The position numbers and the translations under genes were made by a program. A stretch of 20,783 nt of DNA from JAAOZP01 sp038848185 (GTDB lineage Archaea; Thermoproteota; EX4484-205; JAAOZP01): contig JAWCNV010000023.1 of NCBI GenBank assembly GCA_038848185.1, positions 1 through 20,783 of the forward strand. The letters run 5' to 3'. Positions 5,198 through 12,540 of this stretch are shown here, piece after piece. The notes beneath the pieces were generated by a model that was not told the DNA's origin, did no database searches, and saw only the letters and a program-made list of their open reading frames with translations. Every line of letters begins with the position of its first letter. Within the stretch, counting starts at the first letter, position 1.

Positions 5198-8167
5198 CTA
5201 GAAGCCGATTTTCAACTCGGTTTTCTTCGCAAGGTAATACGGAAGCACCTGTATGGATGGTGTTTCAAAGGAATCATCATAGTTCTCCACAGCGATTGCA
5301 AGCAAGTTTTCCTCTCTTAAAAAGGGTTCAGGCATGTAGAAGTCTCTTTGAGGACCAGTCTTCATGTATCTCCCTATCAGCTCACCGTTCAAGTATATCT
5401 TGCACTTTGTCCCCATCGAGCTTAGCCTCAGCATCAGTGGAGACACCGTGTTCTCCCCAGGCTTGTAGAGGAATCTTTTCCTCAGCCATGTGACTCTGCC
5501 CTTATCGAATGCGTCTCCCAATTCGATTGTTTTCCAGTCAGAATCGTTGAACCCTGGCTTAAACCATCCTTCTTTCTCCCCCAGAAGCCCTTGAGAAACC
5601 TTCCAACCATTATCGAGAACATTATCGTAGAGCCTTATGCATGGGTTACTCCACGCTGGTGTGCTAGGCATGTTCTCCACGAGGAAAATGAGTTCGTTCT
5701 CCTCACCCTGCTTCACCAGGTGTGTCACATCTATTCCTGCCCCACCCTCGTCCACGGGAACTGTTCCAGCATGCTTCCTGTTTACGAAGAGCATTGCCCT
5801 ACCCCAGCCTGTGAGGCTGGAGGGCAGTACTACGCAGGGTCTACTGTTTGTCTCTGGGAAGTTGACTACGTATTTGAACAGGAAGATTCCTCTTTGGCCT
5901 GCAAGCTCGTCGGGACTCTTAAGCTCCCGCCAGCCTTCCGAGAAGCATTCTGGTGGAAGAACCTCCATAGGCCTGTTTACAAGCCTAGAGTAGTCTAAGG
6001 CTGCGGGAACACCTGGTTTAAGAAACATGTCGTCCTTCAAAACTTTAAAGTAAGGGTTCTCTAATGGAAGGGTCTCCTCCCTGCCGATGAATACAGGTTC
6101 ATTCAGACCGTTGGCTATCGGAAGTATTCCATCATTCCTGTGGCCAGTGGACTCTATGAGAAGAACCAGCTCGTTCTCCCCGTTTCTCAACAGTTTCTCG
6201 TCAACCTCAAACCTGCCGACATGCTTAGCGTAACCCATGAATACCCCGTTCAGGAAAACAGACACGTAATCATTAACCCTAGGTATGAACAGCACTGTCT
6301 TACTGTTCTCACCCTGCTTTTCGAAAGTGAATCTGTTAGAATACCATGTGTGTCCGTTTTCAACCATGCCCAGCGACTCCGGTGGAGCAAGCTTTCCTAA
6401 CTTGACCCATTCCTCTGTCTTGATCTGCTTAAAGTCTTCAACCATGTATTGCCAATTGTTCTCAAGATTAATAATTTCCTCCTTGAACTCTAAATCCGGA
6501 AGCATGAATGATAAAACCCAATTCTCATCGTCAAACATGCTTTCCACCCTCACCCCATTAACCTCAACCATCTTAGGTCTCCGGGGAACAATCATCCTGA
6601 CAAGCCCCTCATCCCCCTTCTTGAAATCTATACTGATCCTTAGAGAACTGTTTTCAGCAGAATAGTTTCTTAAAAGATTGAAGCTGGATATGACTGCAAT
6701 CCTCTTACCAAGATGCTCCATGAACCATGTTCTGGCCGCACGTTGCCTGCTTAAAGCAACCAGCAGGAGGCTTGAGGAACCGTCTTCAAGAAGCCTGAAG
6801 AAATCATCCTCGTGAATCCTGAAGCTCACGGTTTCCCTCTTCCCGCTGAAGGGGTGTATGAGGGTGGCCTCATGCCTACTATCCTGGTCCCCGTATAGTA
6901 TTAGAATAGTTCTACCGTTGAGGTCATATGAGTAGAAAACCTGGCATGTTGAGAACTCTAGAACCCAGCCGTTAGCCAGCTTAAGGTTGAAAGGCAGGAT
7001 TAAGGCTCTTCTCCCACCTACCCTAACCCTTTTCTCGCCGAGGCCCTTCAGTAATATTGTTGAGTCAACCTGCTCAAGGCTCCTGTTAGCAACCAGTATG
7101 AAACTACCCTTCTCACCTGTCCGCGAGGCAACGTGGACATCCGGATGGCTGCAGGCTGCAAGCTCATCATCCATATGCGAGGAGGCGAAAAGATCGTTGA
7201 AAGACTCTAACAATCCTCCTACGAGCCTGATTGCCCAATACCTGTCTCCAAGCTCACCCCATTCTCTTATTGCAGCCTGGTAGTCGTAGGTTGAAGCAAT
7301 ATTCTTCCCCGTCCAGTAGCCGAAGTTTGTCCCGCCGTGAAACATGTAGAAGTTTATCAGGTTAAACCCTTTGAAGATCATGGTTTTAAGAAGCATGTCT
7401 GTCCACTCAGCAGGAATATCACCCCTATCTGTCGGAAGCTTTCCCCCGAAGGAGGTGAACCAGCCGCCTTCAAACTCCATCACCATCCTAGGCTTGTCAG
7501 GCTGCTCCTCAGCAAGGCTATCAGCCTGATTCTCTGGACCCTTAATGTCCCAAGGATCCGGATAGATGTCTATGGAATCTACTACCTGAGTGCCTCTTAG
7601 AAACCTGTCTACGTTGTGAACTATTGGAACGTCTATTCCACGTTCCTTCGTAGCCTCGTAAAGCTTTAGGAGGTATGGCACGTTTCCCCAGAAATACTCG
7701 TTTTCAATCTGAAACAGTATTACGCTGCCGCCTCTCGTTACAAGGTGTCCCCTTATTATGGGGATTATATGATCGTAGTAGCGGAGAGCATAACTCATGA
7801 ACTCCTTGTCAAGCGACCTTAAGATTACGTCTCTGCCTATCAGCCAGTTGGGGAGGCCTCCGAAATCCCATTCTGAGCATATGTATGGTCCTGGCCTAGC
7901 TATAACGTATAATCCGTGCTTCTCACATAGGCTCAGAAATTCATGGATGTCACGCCAACCCGAGAAGTCGAAGCAGCCCTCCTTCTGCTCATGCCAGTTC
8001 CAAGCAAAATATATACTTACCGAGTTCAGAAATGCCCTCTTAATCTTGAGCAGCCTGTCCTCCCACAGAGCCTTTGGGATCCTGAAATAATGTATCTCGC
8101 CGCTGTAGATGAATATGGGTTTACTGTTAATCCTTAAAGCTTTTTCGTCAAAATCTATAACGCTCAT
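5198..8167 (-). CDS. GH35 beta-galactosidase
   Basis: This 989-aa enzyme hydrolyses terminal beta-linked galactose with retention. The N-terminal TIM barrel (about 1-330) shows GH35 hallmarks: SGEIHYFRIP (22-31), FAWNWHE, RPGPYICSEW (91-100) and GGLPNWL. The acid/base is Glu157 in QIENEY, and the nucleophile is Glu231 in MEFEGGWF. FYMFHGGTNFG follows. After the barrel come beta domains, with at least three jelly-roll-like modules (roughly 590-710, 770-870 and 880-985). There is no signal peptide, so it is probably cytoplasmic. The ATG at 8167 is supported by a strong Shine-Dalgarno TGGAGG (8175-8180) seven bases upstream. The vapC stop is only 24 bases upstream, so it is probably cotranscribed with vapBC. 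The substrate could be beta-galactosides, or exo-beta-glucosaminides as in some archaeal GH35 enzymes. Confidence 0.9.
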   Translation of the reverse strand: MSVIDFDEKALRINSKPIFIYSGEIHYFRIPKALWEDRLLKIKRAFLNSVSIYFAWNWHEQKEGCFDFSGWRDIHEFLSLCEKHGLYVIARPGPYICSEWDFGGLPNWLIGRDVILRSLDKEFMSYALRYYDHIIPIIRGHLVTRGGSVILFQIENEYFWGNVPYLLKLYEATKERGIDVPIVHNVDRFLRGTQVVDSIDIYPDPWDIKGPENQADSLAEEQPDKPRMVMEFEGGWFTSFGGKLPTDRGDIPAEWTDMLLKTMIFKGFNLINFYMFHGGTNFGYWTGKNIASTYDYQAAIREWGELGDRYWAIRLVGGLLESFNDLFASSHMDDELAACSHPDVHVASRTGEKGSFILVANRSLEQVDSTILLKGLGEKRVRVGGRRALILPFNLKLANGWVLEFSTCQVFYSYDLNGRTILILYGDQDSRHEATLIHPFSGKRETVSFRIHEDDFFRLLEDGSSSLLLVALSRQRAARTWFMEHLGKRIAVISSFNLLRNYSAENSSLRISIDFKKGDEGLVRMIVPRRPKMVEVNGVRVESMFDDENWVLSFMLPDLEFKEEIINLENNWQYMVEDFKQIKTEEWVKLGKLAPPESLGMVENGHTWYSNRFTFEKQGENSKTVLFIPRVNDYVSVFLNGVFMGYAKHVGRFEVDEKLLRNGENELVLLIESTGHRNDGILPIANGLNEPVFIGREETLPLENPYFKVLKDDMFLKPGVPAALDYSRLVNRPMEVLPPECFSEGWRELKSPDELAGQRGIFLFKYVVNFPETNSRPCVVLPSSLTGWGRAMLFVNRKHAGTVPVDEGGAGIDVTHLVKQGEENELIFLVENMPSTPAWSNPCIRLYDNVLDNGWKVSQGLLGEKEGWFKPGFNDSDWKTIELGDAFDKGRVTWLRKRFLYKPGENTVSPLMLRLSSMGTKCKIYLNGELIGRYMKTGPQRDFYMPEPFLREENLLAIAVENYDDSFETPSIQVLPYYLAKKTELKIGF

Positions 8168-8174
8168 TTCAACG

Positions 8175-8180
8175 CCTCCA
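8175..8180 (-). promoter_or_regulatory. Shine-Dalgarno of the GH35 gene
   Basis: TGGAGG on the minus strand sits seven bases before the ATG at 8167. This internal-gene type of site fits translation from a polycistronic vapB-vapC-GH35 mRNA, in contrast to the apparently leaderless first genes nearby. Confidence 0.65.
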
Positions 8181-8191
8181 TTTAAACAAGC

Positions 8192-8593
8192 CTACCATGA
8201 TTCAACACCCAGCCCAGTAATCCTCTTAAAATGCTCCAGGTTTCTCGTCACCAGAGTATATCCGTTTGTCAAGGATATGCCGGCTATGATAGCGTCTCTT
8301 ACGTCGACTGGCAATCCTCGGTTTAAAAGCTCTGAGAGGATTTCGCTTGATTTCCTTGAACATTCTGAATTCAACTCTAAAACCCTTATCGAACCTATGA
8401 GGTTGTCTGCTTGCTTAAGATTTTTCTCAGCATGCTTCGATCTGAAGGCACCAAGGTAGATTTCAAACGTATTCATAGATGTTGTTGAAACCTCTGCTCC
8501 AGCAATGTCATACTCCTCAGCCTTTTTGACGGCTTCTGGATGACCCCTTAATAATGCTACCAGAAAATCAGTGTCCAAGCAAACTCTCTTCAT
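8192..8593 (-). CDS. vapC: VapC-type PIN-domain ribonuclease toxin
   Basis: This 133-aa protein is a PIN-domain Mg2+-dependent RNase, the toxin of a VapBC module that cleaves RNA when not held by VapB. The acidic site is visible: Asp7 (and Asp9) in CLDTDFLVALL, Glu44 in NTFEIYLGAF, Asp97/Asp100 in PVDVRDAIIAG, and the TRNLEHF strand (116-122), the usual fourth region. Length is normal for the family. Its start overlaps the end of vapB by 26 bases, as usual for toxin-antitoxin pairs. GH35 follows after 24 bases. All catalytic positions are present, so it looks intact. Confidence 0.88.
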   Translation of the reverse strand: MKRVCLDTDFLVALLRGHPEAVKKAEEYDIAGAEVSTTSMNTFEIYLGAFRSKHAEKNLKQADNLIGSIRVLELNSECSRKSSEILSELLNRGLPVDVRDAIIAGISLTNGYTLVTRNLEHFKRITGLGVESW

Positions 8594-8801
8594 ACTTACT
8601 CCACAGCTCCGAAACCTCTCTAAATATCTTCTTCTCCTCCTCTTCGCTCATTACCCATGAGCCGGCGAAGCTTGCTAAAGGTTTCTTAGGGGACTTGGAG
8701 CATAATCGAAGTATAACATCTGTGAAAGATTCCCCCTCCCTCTTCAGGGAAGCAAGTTTTTCATAGGCTTCGTCGGAAAGACTTATGGTCTTATATCCCA
8801 A
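8568..8801 (-). CDS. vapB: VapB-type antitoxin (DUF217-like)
   Basis: This 77-aa protein has the archaeal VapB N-terminus: KTISLSDEAYEKLASLKREGESFTDVI (read in part), a short strand and helices that form a dimeric DNA-binding fold. A C-terminal acidic/amphipathic helix (SEEEEKKIFREVSELWSKYEESLL) wraps the toxin. The start is TTG 8801, and an in-frame TAG immediately precedes it, so no longer form is possible. The gene overlaps vapC by 26 bases. A perfect palindrome lies 13-24 bases upstream and is a natural candidate for autoregulatory binding. Confidence 0.85.
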   Translation of the reverse strand: MGYKTISLSDEAYEKLASLKREGESFTDVILRLCSKSPKKPLASFAGSWVMSEEEEKKIFREVSELWSKYEESLLGH

Positions 8802-8813
8802 CTAACACCACTA

Positions 8814-8825
8814 TCTATGCATAGA
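8814..8825. promoter_or_regulatory. Perfect 12-bp palindrome upstream of vapB, candidate operator
   Basis: TCTATGCATAGA is an exact palindrome lying at the expected transcription start of the vapB promoter, downstream of a TTTAAAT TATA-like box (8836-8842, minus strand, about 38 bases before the TTG). VapB or VapBC complexes bind palindromes in their own promoters in other systems, so this is a plausible repression site. The role is inferred from position and symmetry only. Confidence 0.5.
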
Positions 8826-8879
8826 AAATGCACAGATTTAAACTTGATGGTTCAAACCTTTTTTAAAATGGTTCCTCAG

Positions 8880-9959
8880 TCATGGAGGCGTTAAAACAAC
8901 CTTAATTGCTCCATCTAGCCCCTTCTCACTATACTCGAAAGCCTTCTTAAACTCTGAAAGCTGGAATTTGTGAGTAACTATCCTGTCAACCTTAACCTTC
9001 CCCGTACTAATGTAATCGATAGCTAACGGATAGCAATAGGGTCCTAGGTGCGACCCGTAGACATCAAGCTCCTTCCTGTCTCCAATAATCGACCAGTCTG
9101 CGGTAGCAGGCTCCTTGAAGACTCCGAACACAACCATTCTCCCCAGCTTCCTAAGCATTTCAAGCCCCTGCATTACTGCTGAAGGATGCCCAGTGGCCTC
9201 TATGTAAACATCGCACCCGTATCCGCCGGTGATCTGCTTAACCGTCTTCACAGCATCCTCCTTCCCCACGTTAACCACCATGTCTGCACCCAGTTTCTCA
9301 GCCAGCTTAAGCCTCTCCTCCCTGAGGTCGAGCGCTATCAGTTTCCCCGGAGACCTCATCCTCGCTACTTGAAGCATGCATAGTCCCAACGGGCCCATCC
9401 CCGCTATCACAGTAACATCGCCCAGTTCTATCCTTGCCCTTTGAACAGCATGAATCGCACAGCTCAGCGGCTCTATCATTACTGCAAACTCGTCTGGAAC
9501 CTCGTTCGGAACTTTATGCACTATTGACCCAGAGGGATACTTCATGTACTCAGCGAAGCCACCGTCATCATAGCCTCCTTGGAAACCGAAAACATAGCCG
9601 CGTTCGCACATCCAGTATTTTCCGCTCTTGCAGAAACGGCAACTATGGCATGGGAATATTTGTTCAGCTATAGCCTTATCTCCAACCTTGATCCCTGCCT
9701 CCTCTGCTCCTGGACCAAGCTCCACAACAGTCCCTATGAACTCGTGCCCAGGTATGACTGGCGGCTTAACATACGGGTTTTCTCCGCCCCAGAGAGATGG
9801 AGCACCATGGTAAGACTTGACGTCGCTAGCACATACTCCGCACGCACCCACCTCCACAAGAATATCGCCCCGCCCAATCTTAGGAGTCTCCACATGCTCC
9901 AGCCTGTAGTCGCCAGGACCATAGCAGACAACTGCCTGCATCCTGTTCTTTAAAGCCAT
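8880..9959 (-). CDS. Zinc-dependent medium-chain dehydrogenase, polyol/sugar-alcohol type
   Basis: This MDR-family enzyme oxidises an alcohol or polyol using NAD. Numbering from the longer TTG form (9974), the catalytic zinc ligands are Cys48 (GVCASD), His77-Glu78 (IPGHEF) and Glu168 (IEPLSC). The structural zinc site is Cys109, 112, 115 and 123 (PCHSCRFCKSGKYWMC). The Rossmann loop is GMGPLG (192-197), with Asp216 ending beta 2, which favours NAD over NADP. The WGGENPYVKPPVIPGHEF stretch recalls erythritol/threitol dehydrogenase-like proteins, but sorbitol or threonine dehydrogenase are alternatives. I chose ATG 9959 (359 aa) because a TATA box is centred 26 bases upstream; the TTG at 9974 would lie too close to it. 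It sits between the aldo/keto reductase and vapB. Confidence 0.88.
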   Translation of the reverse strand: MALKNRMQAVVCYGPGDYRLEHVETPKIGRGDILVEVGACGVCASDVKSYHGAPSLWGGENPYVKPPVIPGHEFIGTVVELGPGAEEAGIKVGDKAIAEQIFPCHSCRFCKSGKYWMCERGYVFGFQGGYDDGGFAEYMKYPSGSIVHKVPNEVPDEFAVMIEPLSCAIHAVQRARIELGDVTVIAGMGPLGLCMLQVARMRSPGKLIALDLREERLKLAEKLGADMVVNVGKEDAVKTVKQITGGYGCDVYIEATGHPSAVMQGLEMLRKLGRMVVFGVFKEPATADWSIIGDRKELDVYGSHLGPYCYPLAIDYISTGKVKVDRIVTHKFQLSEFKKAFEYSEKGLDGAIKVVLTPP

Positions 9960-9980
9960 GGGTATGATTTGCAATTAACT

Positions 9981-9990
9981 CCATATATTG
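9981..9990 (-). promoter_or_regulatory. TATA box of the dehydrogenase gene
   Basis: CAATATATGG on the minus strand is centred about 26 bases before the ATG at 9959, the spacing of a leaderless archaeal promoter. It decides in favour of ATG 9959 over TTG 9974 as the start codon. Confidence 0.6.
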
Positions 9991-10030
9991 TTTTCCCCTT
10001 GACGTTTAGGTGGAAAACTGTTGAAACATT

Positions 10031-10831
10031 TTAGAGATTGTTTAAAATCTCCGTGAAATCCTCTTCGCTAAGCCTCCATCCCATTGCCCCAACATTCTCC
10101 TCAACATGCTCTATCTTAGAGGCCTTGGGTATCGGTACAACCGGCTCAATGCAGATAAGCCAGTTTAACGCTACTTGAATAGCCGTCTTACCATATTTCT
10201 CTCCGATCTTCCTAAGCAAGCTTTTTCCGGAAAGTGCACCTTTCTCTATGGGAGTGTAAGCCATGTACATCATGCCCTCCCTCTGAGCGTAAGGTATAAC
10301 ATCAGAGTAATCCTTCCTATGCGTTGGGCTAAACCTGTTCTGAATAGCAGCTATATCTGTTTTCTTCAGGCAGGCCCTAGCCTCCTCAACACCCTTAACG
10401 TCGAAATTGCTAAGCCCTATGTGCCTCACTAACCCTTTTTCAACCAGCTCCTCCATGGCTCTCATGGTTTCACATATCGAAACACTTGAAGGCCAGTGCA
10501 GCAGGTAGAGGTCTATATGTGTCCCTAGCCTCTTAGAGCTTTCCTTAGCCGCCTTTAAAACATCGTCGTAATGTGCGTGAGTGGGCCACACCTTGGTCAC
10601 TATGAAAAGCTCGCTCCTGTCAAACCCTTTTATTGCTCTTCCCACAAGCTCCTCAGACCTTCCGTTAGCATAGATTTCAGCGGTGTCTATCATTTTAGCA
10701 CCCAGCTCAATCCCTCTCCTGAGCGCGGCAACCGAAGCATCATCCATAAACCTGTCTTCCCCCATCTTCCATGTTCCAAGACCTAGGCTGGGAACGCTTC
10801 TCCCAAGCTTTTTGAAAAACTTGGTATCCAT
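10031..10831 (-). CDS. Aldo/keto reductase
   Basis: This 266-aa monomeric TIM-barrel NAD(P)H oxidoreductase interconverts aldehydes or aldoses and alcohols. The AKR catalytic tetrad is complete: Asp49 (MIDTAEIY), Tyr54, Lys80 (IVTKVW) and His112 (YLLHWP). Other family signatures are GLGTWKMG near the N-terminus, HIGLSNF, and the C-terminal cofactor segment VPIPKASKIEHVEEN with a Lys-Ala-Ser motif typical of 2'-phosphate contact. Length is slightly short, as in prokaryotic 2,5-diketogluconate reductase-like members. The ATG at 10831 is divergent from superoxide dismutase across 123 bases. It is followed by the zinc dehydrogenase, which has its own promoter, and a role in sugar conversion fits but is not shown. 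Confidence 0.9.
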   Translation of the reverse strand: MDTKFFKKLGRSVPSLGLGTWKMGEDRFMDDASVAALRRGIELGAKMIDTAEIYANGRSEELVGRAIKGFDRSELFIVTKVWPTHAHYDDVLKAAKESSKRLGTHIDLYLLHWPSSVSICETMRAMEELVEKGLVRHIGLSNFDVKGVEEARACLKKTDIAAIQNRFSPTHRKDYSDVIPYAQREGMMYMAYTPIEKGALSGKSLLRKIGEKYGKTAIQVALNWLICIEPVVPIPKASKIEHVEENVGAMGWRLSEEDFTEILNNL

Positions 10832-10954
10832 GAATGGAAAACATTTTAAGGCGGCTGATAAACTTTTTACGAAGATACTTTATAGAGTTTTTCTTGAATT
10901 TTTCGGAATAAGCATAAATACGCCGTAAACCAGTATGCTACGGGTGGCAGAAGA
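10832..10954. promoter_or_regulatory. Divergent promoter region, aldo/keto reductase / superoxide dismutase
   Basis: On the plus strand a CATAAATA box (10913-10920) lies about 38 bases before the dismutase ATG, and a Shine-Dalgarno-like GGGTGG (10942-10947) lies seven bases before it. On the minus strand an AAGTTTATC element (about 10856-10864) lies about 29 bases before the reductase ATG. I see no clear shared operator. Confidence 0.45.
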
Positions 10955-11545
10955 ATGTATCAGCCTAAGAGTTTTGAACACCTGCTCGGGTTAAAGGGCT
11001 TCAGCGACCAGCTGCTTAAAAACCATTTCACTCTGTATCAAGGCTACGTTAACAACACGAATAAGTTGGCTGAAACACTGACAACGCTTCTGAAGGAGGG
11101 TAAGACAGGGACACCGGAGTATGGTGAGTTGAAACGCAGGTTCGGATGGGAGTGGAACGGGATGAGGCTTCACGAGCACTATTTTGGAAACATGACTAAG
11201 GAGAGTATGGAGCTAGACAGAGGCTCCGAACTTTACCGGAAGATCTCTGAAGACTTTGGTTCCTACGAGGAGTGGGAAAAAGATTTCAGGGCTACTGGCG
11301 CGATGCGTGGAGTAGGGTGGGTAGTAACGTATTATGATCCTGTTGAAAAAAGATTGTTTAACACATGGATCAACGAGCATGACGTAGGACACCTATCCGG
11401 CACCAAACTGATCCTGATAATGGATGTTTTTGAACACGCCTACATGATTGACTACGGTTTGAAGCGCGCAGAATATATCGATGCCTTCTTCAAAGCCATA
11501 GACTGGAAAACTGTCGAAGAAAGATTCGTAAAGAGAAACTTGTAA
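10955..11545 (+). CDS. Superoxide dismutase, Fe/Mn family
   Basis: This 196-aa enzyme converts superoxide to oxygen and peroxide. Metal ligands align with the family: His24 (KNHFTLYQGY), His73 (RLHEHYF), Asp157 and His161 (IMDVFEHAYMIDY). His146, eleven residues before Asp157, aligns with the His used in archaeal Fe-type dismutases where most Fe- or Mn-enzymes have Gln, so iron or cambialistic use is likely. The usual WAWL-type segment is replaced by GVGWVVTYYDPVEKRLFNTW, and the region before the Asp ligand (NEHDVGHLSGT) is divergent, so this belongs to an outlying subfamily. No signal peptide is seen. Upstream are a TATA-like box and a GGGTGG ribosome-binding site; a short T tract (11569-11573) follows. 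Confidence 0.88.
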   Translation: MYQPKSFEHLLGLKGFSDQLLKNHFTLYQGYVNNTNKLAETLTTLLKEGKTGTPEYGELKRRFGWEWNGMRLHEHYFGNMTKESMELDRGSELYRKISEDFGSYEEWEKDFRATGAMRGVGWVVTYYDPVEKRLFNTWINEHDVGHLSGTKLILIMDVFEHAYMIDYGLKRAEYIDAFFKAIDWKTVEERFVKRNL

Positions 11546-11704
11546 AACATCTGCTCAAAAGCAAGGTCTTTTTCTAACTCTATTCTTCTATTGATGGTTA
11601 TGTGGATCAAGGAGATCTAAAGAAAAAAGGTGAGCTAACAAACTCCTAGTTGAAAAATGAAAAAGGTGAAAAACGCTGTTTATTAACTGTTAGAAAGCCT
11701 ACGC

Positions 11705-11851
11705 CTAATACTTTCTATGCTTCTGGAAACACTCCTTACAATAGACAGGCCTGCCCTCAGTCGGCTTGAACGGAACCTCCGCTTCTTTACCGCAGTCTGA
11801 GCAGGTTATCTTATACATTTTCCTAGGCCTGTCCCCGTATCCTGAACTCAC
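11705..11851 (-). CDS. CxxC-x17-CxxC zinc-ribbon microprotein
   Basis: This is a 48-aa gene. On the minus strand GTG 11851 begins MSSGYGDRPRKMYKITCSDC, and two CxxC pairs (CSDC and CKEC) are separated by exactly 17 residues that include EVPFKPTEGRPVY. The protein ends FQKHRKY. The pattern matches the widespread CxxC-x17-CxxC zinc-binding domain found in archaea and several bacterial groups, whose function is not established; nucleic-acid binding is often supposed. The start is fixed by a near-perfect Shine-Dalgarno GGAGGTGA (11857-11864) five bases upstream. An alternative GTG inside that Shine-Dalgarno is less likely. It is a stand-alone gene between the dismutase and the next membrane protein. 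Confidence 0.85.
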   Translation of the reverse strand: MSSGYGDRPRKMYKITCSDCGKEAEVPFKPTEGRPVYCKECFQKHRKY

Positions 11852-11856
11852 GTTTT

Positions 11857-11864
11857 TCACCTCC
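11857..11864 (-). promoter_or_regulatory. Strong Shine-Dalgarno of the zinc-ribbon microprotein
   Basis: GGAGGTGA on the minus strand is fully complementary to the conserved archaeal 16S 3' end and lies five bases before GTG 11851. It decides the start codon and argues that the small gene is translated efficiently. Confidence 0.7.
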
Positions 11865-12074
11865 TTCTAAACTTTGGATGCTCGTCTCCTCTTAGAGAAA
11901 ACAAGCAGTCCAAGCCAACATGCAATAACGCTTGCTTTTAAAGATAACCCTTATAACTAAAGCTCCTTGAAAACAGGAGAACAACCTTAAATCAGCCTTT
12001 TTCAAGTCTTTAAACAAGCCTGTTTCCAGAAATCATGTTGGAAAAGTCGCTCCATCATCCTTGAAAGTTAAAAA

Positions 12075-12083
12075 CTTATAAAT
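12075..12083 (+). promoter_or_regulatory. TATA box of the zinc-ribbon membrane protein gene
   Basis: CTTATAAAT is centred at about 12079. Transcription would then start near 12105, after the GTG at 12097 but before the ATG at 12115, which makes the ATG the better start. Confidence 0.55.
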
Positions 12084-12114
12084 CTGAGAAAGCGATGTGA
12101 AAAACGAGTTTAAA

Positions 12115-12537
12115 ATGGTAACATGGGGAAGATCTTTTAAGGCAGCATTAGTCCTCCTGCTATTTGTAATTGCTTGGGGATTCATCGGAGGCATTATAAT
12201 AGCTATCGGCAGCTTTACGGGTTTACTTGGACTTTTTCAATTTATTCCTGAACCGCCATTCATCATCGTAAATACAGGCGCCTTAGGAGCAATCATCATA
12301 ATAACGATAGTCGGTTTCTTAATAATATTCCTTGGGACATGGGCGTCTGTCTTCAAACTAGCTACTGAGCTTGCGGTTGAAGAAATGAGGAGAACAATGC
12401 CGACTACAGTTGCACAACCCGTGCCAACTCAGGCAGTAGGCGCTGCTACGCCGGTATGTTCTAAGTGCGGAACTCCATTGACGTATGTGCAGCAGTATCA
12501 GAGATGGTACTGCCCAACCTGTAGAGAATACCAGTAA
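12115..12537 (+). CDS. Membrane protein with C-terminal zinc ribbon
   Basis: The protein (140 aa from ATG 12115; 146 aa if GTG 12097 is used) has two hydrophobic helices, roughly residues 10-37 (FKAALVLLLFVIAWGFIGG) and 50-83 (IIVNTGALGAIIIITIVGFLIIF). A charged helix (TELAVEEMRRTM) and a Pro/Ala/Thr linker follow. The tail is a rubredoxin-like zinc ribbon: CSKCGTPLTY, then WYCPTCREYQ. This two-helix plus zinc-ribbon layout, with the VTWGRSFKAALVL start, is common among uncharacterised archaeal membrane proteins. Function is unknown; the ribbon may bind protein or nucleic acid at the inner face. The stop lies three bases from the convergent flavodoxin-like gene. Confidence 0.78.
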   Translation: MVTWGRSFKAALVLLLFVIAWGFIGGIIIAIGSFTGLLGLFQFIPEPPFIIVNTGALGAIIIITIVGFLIIFLGTWASVFKLATELAVEEMRRTMPTTVAQPVPTQAVGAATPVCSKCGTPLTYVQQYQRWYCPTCREYQ

Positions 12538-12540
12538 AAA

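Larger units (their letters stand above)
11852..12114. other. Divergent intergenic region
   Basis: The region between the zinc-ribbon microprotein and the next membrane protein holds their promoters and a few short imperfect hairpins: CTCCT/AGGAG near 11962-11980 and TTTCCA/TGGAAA near 12022-12045. For the minus-strand gene, a TTTAAAG-like box near 11937-11943 would leave a leader of about 60 bases. No further gene is seen. Confidence 0.4.

Noticed and set aside
5257..8137. Several plus-strand open frames of 60-135 codons within the GH35 gene
   Set aside because: They are antisense to a full-length enzyme with all catalytic motifs; their translations show no domain and no ribosome-binding or TATA signals.
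11546..12096. A CRISPR-like or repeat array in the A/T-rich region
   Set aside because: No regularly spaced repeat; the region is explained by a small zinc-ribbon gene and two promoters.
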